From: Lactifluus volemus
Taxonomy: Eukaryota > Basidiomycota > Agaricomycetes > Russulales > Russulaceae
NCBI GenBank assembly: GCA_022376515.1
Contig: WTXI01000213.1
Span: forward strand, 1 to 63,123
DNA: 63,123 nucleotides
Direction: 5' to 3'
Shown: positions 58,773 to 63,123 of the stretch, in pieces
Numbering within the stretch: the first letter of the stretch is position 1
How the letters are laid out: every line of letters begins with the position of its first letter
Program-made: the position numbers and the translations under genes
Notes under the pieces: generated by a model
Databases searched by the model: none
Seen by the model: only the letters and a program-made list of their open reading frames with translations
What the model was told of the DNA's origin: nothing

Positions 58773-60251
58773 ATGGAAGGTGTGATATATTACCGGAGAG
58801 GACCAAGCACCATTCGAGGACGGGGTACGTGCTACGTGCTGTGCTTACGACGATGATTTATTTATTATAGAGTTGCAGATCATGTTTCACCACGTGTCAC
58901 AATCGAGGCACTCCCAGATAATGTTCTCCTGGAAATCTTCGAATTTTGCAGTCTTCACTCTTGGTTAGATTGGGCGAAGAGGTGGCACATCCTAGTTCAC
59001 GTATGCCAAAGATGGCGATACGTCGTGTTTGCTTCCCCACTCGGACTCGATCTGCACCTTTTCTGCGGAGCGAGTACTCCTGTGAGGGAGACGTTGGATG
59101 TTTGGCCCCCCTTGCCTATCGAGATACAGTCGGGATCCAAACACTCGGATCTTGGGGATAACATCATTGCTGCACTCGAGCACCCCGACCGCATACGCAT
59201 GGTTATCCTCAATAAAACAAGCATACCACTGGAGCGTTTGGTCACAGTGATGCAGGAGCCATTTCCTGTGCTGAAATTTCTTCTTCTTGAGTCCGATGTT
59301 TGGACCGTGCCAGCACCTCCCGATACTTTCTTAGGTGGATTCGCCCCTCGTCTACAATCACTCACTTTGAGGCGCATCCCATTACCGACATTACCTAAAT
59401 TTCTTTTGTCTTGCAATGAGCTTTCTTGGCTTGACATTTCGCAGATGCCATCTGCTGGTTACATTTCACCGCAGGCGATGGTGACTTGCATATCCACCTT
59501 GAAAAGGCTCATGCACCTTTCCATCGTTTTCGAATCCCCGACTCCTTACCTTGACCGAAGAATCCGACATCCACCTCCATTGACACGCGCCGTCCTCCCC
59601 TCTCTCACCCACGTCCGATTCAAAGGTGTCACCGAGTACTTGGAGGACCTCATGGCCCGAATCCACACTCCTTTCCTCGACAATGTCCATGTACAATTCT
59701 TCAATCAGCTCGTCTTTGATATCCACCAAATCCCTTTGTTCATCGATCATGCGCCGTTAATCAGCTCATATAATCAAGCGGAAATGGTCTTTACCCCTGA
59801 CTCCGTCGCGATCGAGCTCTTTTTGTCAATGCGAACGTCTCGATCCCTTAGCTGGGGAATCTCATGCAAAGGGTTAGATTGGCAAGTGTCGTCTATGGCA
59901 CAAATATGCGGCCAATTTTCGTTCCTCCTGTCTGGCATCAAAGAGCTCCGCATTCAAGAGTGCGTTGCTATATGGGAACCAACTTGGCAAGTCGACACGG
60001 ACGATACACAATGGCTGGAACTTTTCCACCCGTTCACTTCTGTCCAGACCCTGTATATATGCAACAGGTTGCGATTACCCATCACAACATCACTCCAAGC
60101 GTTTGGTGGAGAGTTGGCCACAGAGGTATTACCTGCATTAGATGATCTTTACCTAGAGGGAGACCAACCATCTGCATTGGAGCAGCAGTACATCGAACCA
60201 TTTATAACCGCACGTCAGCGTTCTCATCACCCCGTTGCTGTCCATCACTGA
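58773..60251 (+). CDS. F-box/LRR protein, copy K (outlying copy)
   Basis: 474 residues, separated from the array by four single-copy genes. The ancestral leader start codon is ACC (58809-58811). An in-frame ATG 36 bases upstream gives MEGVIYYRRGPSTIRGR before a 54-nt intron (58825-58878). Exon 2 opens DHVSPRVTIEALPDN, grouping it with copy J. F-box IEALPDNVLLEIFEFCSLHS, then LVHVCQRWRYVVFASPLGLDL. LRRs: RLQSLTLRRIPLPTLPKFLL. TEYLEDLMARIHTPFLDNVH, FIDHAPLISSYNQAEMVF. C-terminus IEPFITARQRSHHPVAVHH. Nothing is broken, so it is probably a working gene with a shifted start. Confidence 0.82.
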
Positions 60252-60479
60252 AAAAGGCGAGGATTGTTGCGATGAAATTCGTCTGAGTTATTGCGTACAA
60301 ATAAGTGCTAGTATACTTCGTTAGCGCTTCGTGTTTTCCGCAAACTCCTACTGATGCCTGCAATTGTTATTTCATGAATAGTCCAAACGTATGTGGATTT
60401 TTTGCATCGTTGTGGGTGCCCATTGAACATCGCCGAGTCGTGGCTTTACGTAAAATCATCTCTTATCTAAACTACTCGG

Positions 60480-61786
60480 ATGTCCCACCGCAAACGCAAA
60501 TATCGACAACGGTCGGACACTCACAGCAGTCAATACGACCAGCCAGATAGTCCGTTGTCAGCGCATGCAGATCCTACGCTTTTCATCGTTGCACACGAAG
60601 CAGATATCATTCGAGGTCCGCAGGCGGCGCGCACTGCAGATTCACTCGAGGTTGGAATAAACGTTGATGGACAAGGAGGTTCGCGTATCGGTGATGGTTT
60701 GTTAAAATGGGAGAGGAGCAATGGATTAAGCAGGGATTCTGAGAGACACGATGTGTGGGTAGACAGGTGTGTAGTCTTTTATGCTATCAGATCTGGATCA
60801 AATTGCGGTCGTCTTTGTGATGGGATACGTTTGAACGGGACTATGAAATGATGCTCGAAGCTCCATCGTCGGATCTTCCTTCGGTAGTTTTTGTCGTCTC
60901 CGCTTTCACGGGTGCGTTTTACGCTCACGCCTCTGTCACATCATACACACAGATACGATGCTCGCCTCCTCCTAGATGCACTCCCCACCTTAACAACCGA
61001 CTCTCCGACCAGTCCAACCATCTCCAGAAATAATGAACCTTCACCACACGCACAAAGACCGGACTCTCCAGGCGGATGGTCGGACCTTCCCTCAGACTCA
61101 GAAGACACCTTCTTCCTCACCCCATCCGAAACCGCCGACCTCCACCGTACAAAACGTCTACGCCACCTCGACGACCTCCGCACCGCGCGTCTGCGCGCTC
61201 TCTCCCCAGACGACAACGACGACAACAACAACGCGGAGAACGGCGGCGGTGACCACGACCCGTGGGGTGGTAGCGACGAAGAGCCGCCGGACGAGACACA
61301 AATAGAACTGATGCGTCGGACGGCTTCACACGTCGCACGCGCTACTAACGATGCCCAGCTTCGTGCGCGCATACTCGCCCACCACGGTGCTGACCCCCGC
61401 TTTGCGTTCTTGCGCGGACGCTGGGCTCGTGCGTGGGTTCGTGCGCAGGCAGATGCGCGTCGTGAGGTGTTCGCGGAGCGAGAGGTGCAGAACGCTGGGG
61501 CGCTCGGGGGATTGACGGGGTACGGGAGCGGGAGCGGAAGCGAGAGCGAGGATGGTACCGGTGGTGGGGCAAGTGAAGAAGAAGGCACTGAGCATGCGCC
61601 GCCAGTACGCATGGGCGCAGTTCAGGATGCTCGTGATGAGGCCGTCCGGGGAGAAGCCGAGCCACAGTTCGCGTGGTGCAAGAAGCCCGCCGAGCCAAGG
61701 CTCGAGAGTGGGCCGAGAAACGGCGTGCAGCCAAGGCTCTTGCCATGGCAGACTCGGACAGCGTCATAGGTATGAACTCGAATTAA
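60480..61786 (+). CDS. conserved basidiomycete protein with SURP-like motif
   Basis: Probable nuclear protein, about 380-390 residues, of a conserved family. Exon 1 (60480-60766) starts MSHRKRKYRQRSD. A 186-nt intron (60767-60952, long for this window and uncertain) joins WVDR to YDARLLLDALP. Exon 2 has PGGWSDLPSDSEDTFFLTPS, DPWGGSDEEPPDETQIELMR and a SURP-like stretch RTASHVARATNDAQLRARIL, AHHGADPRFAFLRGRWARAW, as in RNA-splicing SURP modules. The true C-terminus reads QEARRAKAREWAEKRRAAK in a different frame from the exon before it. Either a 35-nt intron (61633-61667) or a one-base deletion near 61665 links them; the stop is then at 61786. Convergent with STE24, 110 bp away. Confidence 0.65.
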
Positions 61787-61896
61787 GCGACATTTCTCGC
61801 CATGGCACGTACGTATCTCAGAGACTTTATAAATAGGTTTGTCAGGAAAATTATATATATACGTATCCGAACGAATTGTATTCACGAGGTAGCCCT

Positions 61897-63123
61897 CTAT
61901 TCTTGCTTCACGTCCGTCTTACCCAGTCCCTCACTTCCATACTCTCCTAGTGCCTTGAGCCGCTCCGTGAGCGTCGGGTGGCTGTGGTGATATGCCGAGT
62001 ACAGCCAATCGACCCAGACGGTTGACAGGTTGTCCACATGCAATCTGACCAGCGCACGCCCGAGGCGGGTGCCCATGTCCTTCATTGCTTCTTTTTCCGC
62101 CGCAGACTCGACATGAAGGATTGCGGGGAGATCGCAAGCAAAGCGGTCCGCCTGGTATTCGAAGCGGCGCGAAATAGCATGCAAGGCCATCCCGATGACG
62201 GATTCAAGTGGTGTCAGCAGCATCTGAAACGCCATCCCTAAAATGAGTTTGTATTCAAGGGAGGAGAAGAATGGCCGTGCCTGATAAAGGAGAAAAGCAA
62301 TAATTGGGGGCGGGCGCGCAGCCACGGACTCTGGGAAACCAAAGGAGCGAAGAAACGGAGGCGCGTTGAGGAACGCCGGGAAGAGGGCGAGGATGGTAAA
62401 GAGGTGCAGTTGGGTCACGAGAAGAAGTTTCGTCGGGTGAAGGTAATACCAGTGTCCAAGCTCATGGGCGAGGACAGCCTCAACTTCCTCAGGCTTAGAT
62501 TGTTTAACCAAGGTGTCAAAGATGACAATATGCTTGCTCTGACGAAGAGTAAGCTAGTAGTAGAGTAAGCTGAAAGGCGAACCTACCCAGGGAAGGCCGA
62601 AGAAGTATGCGTTAGAGTGTGAGCTACGCTTGGATCCGTCGATCTCGTAGAGGTGCTTAAGAGGAAACTTGAGCTTAGACGCGAGCGCCTCCACGCGAGT
62701 CCGGAGTTCGCCTTCTGGGAGAGGCGAGAGCTTGTTGAAGAGAGGCTGAATGATGGTTGGGTAGAGAATAACCATCGAAAGCTGGAAAACAAGGCTAAAG
62801 GATTTTAAGTTCGAATCAGGGTGGGGGACATAAGAAACGCACAGGAGCATCATGAGCCAAGGTACGAAGCGGTCACCAGCCCACTCAAAGACATAGAGGA
62901 AAGCGGAGAGAAGCGGTGCACCAAGAACTATGCCAAGAGCCCAACCTTTCAACATGTCGATAAAGTATAGGGAGAGGGTGGTCTTATTGAAACCATGTTG
63001 TTCCTCGAGGACGAAGGTTTGATACAGGCCGACGGGCAGGGTTGGAAGGGTAGAAAAAAAGTCAAGAGAAGGACGAATACAACTGACTGGGAGATCTACG
63101 AGGGAGTGGGATCAAACAATCGT
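61897..63123 (-). CDS. STE24: CAAX prenyl protease 1 (STE24, M48), 5'-partial
   Basis: Zinc metalloprotease of the endoplasmic reticulum that trims prenylated CAAX proteins such as fungal mating pheromone precursors. The 3' exons are present and the 5' end lies beyond the window. Intron 62539-62586. Visible blocks: TFVLEEQHGFNKTTLSLYFI, ILYPTIIQPLFNKLSPLPEG, LYEIDGSKRSSHSNAYFFGL, KHIVIFDTLVKQ, EEVEAVLAHELGHWYY (zinc HExxH) and RRFEYQADRFACDL (third zinc ligand Glu). Several hydrophobic segments flank these. C-terminus DWLYSAYHHSHPTLTERLKA. All catalytic residues are intact. The exon 5' of the LEEQHG block is not resolved. Confidence 0.93.

Noticed and set aside
60941..61767. Minus-strand frames of 223 and 140 aa
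   Set aside because: Antisense shadow of the GC-rich second exon of the SURP-like gene; Arg/Ala/Ser-rich without domains.

Overview
This 63 kb window is nuclear DNA of a filamentous basidiomycete, most probably an agaricomycete mushroom. The protein families, the dense short introns (mostly 45-70 nt, GT-AG with a few GC-AG) and the expanded F-box/LRR family all point that way. No bacterial, viral or organellar genes were seen, and I recognised no rRNA or tRNA gene by eye.

Left flank (1-11.6 kb) holds ordinary single-copy genes. They are an MFS drug/polyamine transporter (minus), a Ca2+/calmodulin-dependent protein kinase with small indels in its catalytic core (minus), a SAM-dependent methyltransferase (minus) and an LDB17/SPIN90-like actin-cytoskeleton protein (plus).

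Centre (about 12-49 kb) is a duplicated accessory region. Eight full-length F-box/leucine-rich genes lie on the plus strand, and a ninth is split by a 2.95 kb repeat block. Each intact gene has a tiny first exon, a roughly 50 nt intron and one large exon. Between them lie decayed pieces of other genes in a recurring order: a DUF7770-like fragment (plus), an APH-type phosphotransferase relic (minus), a relic of an SDS3-like chromatin gene (minus, head-to-head with the F-box start), then the F-box gene. A PA-domain/RING-type E3 fragment, an F-box/WD40 pseudogene, a glucoamylase (GH15 with CBM20), LTR-like repeats, a retroposon with target-site duplication and foldback elements are also present. 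The intact SDS3-like gene that matches the relics sits at the right edge of the array (49.8-53.3 kb).

Right flank (53.4-63.1 kb) returns to single-copy genes: methionine sulfoxide reductase A (divergent from the SDS3-like gene), a DUF4743-type Nudix hydrolase, a mitochondrial 2-oxodicarboxylate carrier with two micro-exons, a MITE, one more F-box/LRR copy, a SURP-like conserved protein and the 3' part of the CAAX protease STE24, which runs off the window end.

The shared theme is ubiquitin ligase components. F-box/LRR proteins would be SCF substrate receptors, and fragments of WD40-type and RING-type E3 genes lie in the same array. All splice sites were read by eye from frame continuity and family resemblance. 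They are predictions without transcript support.
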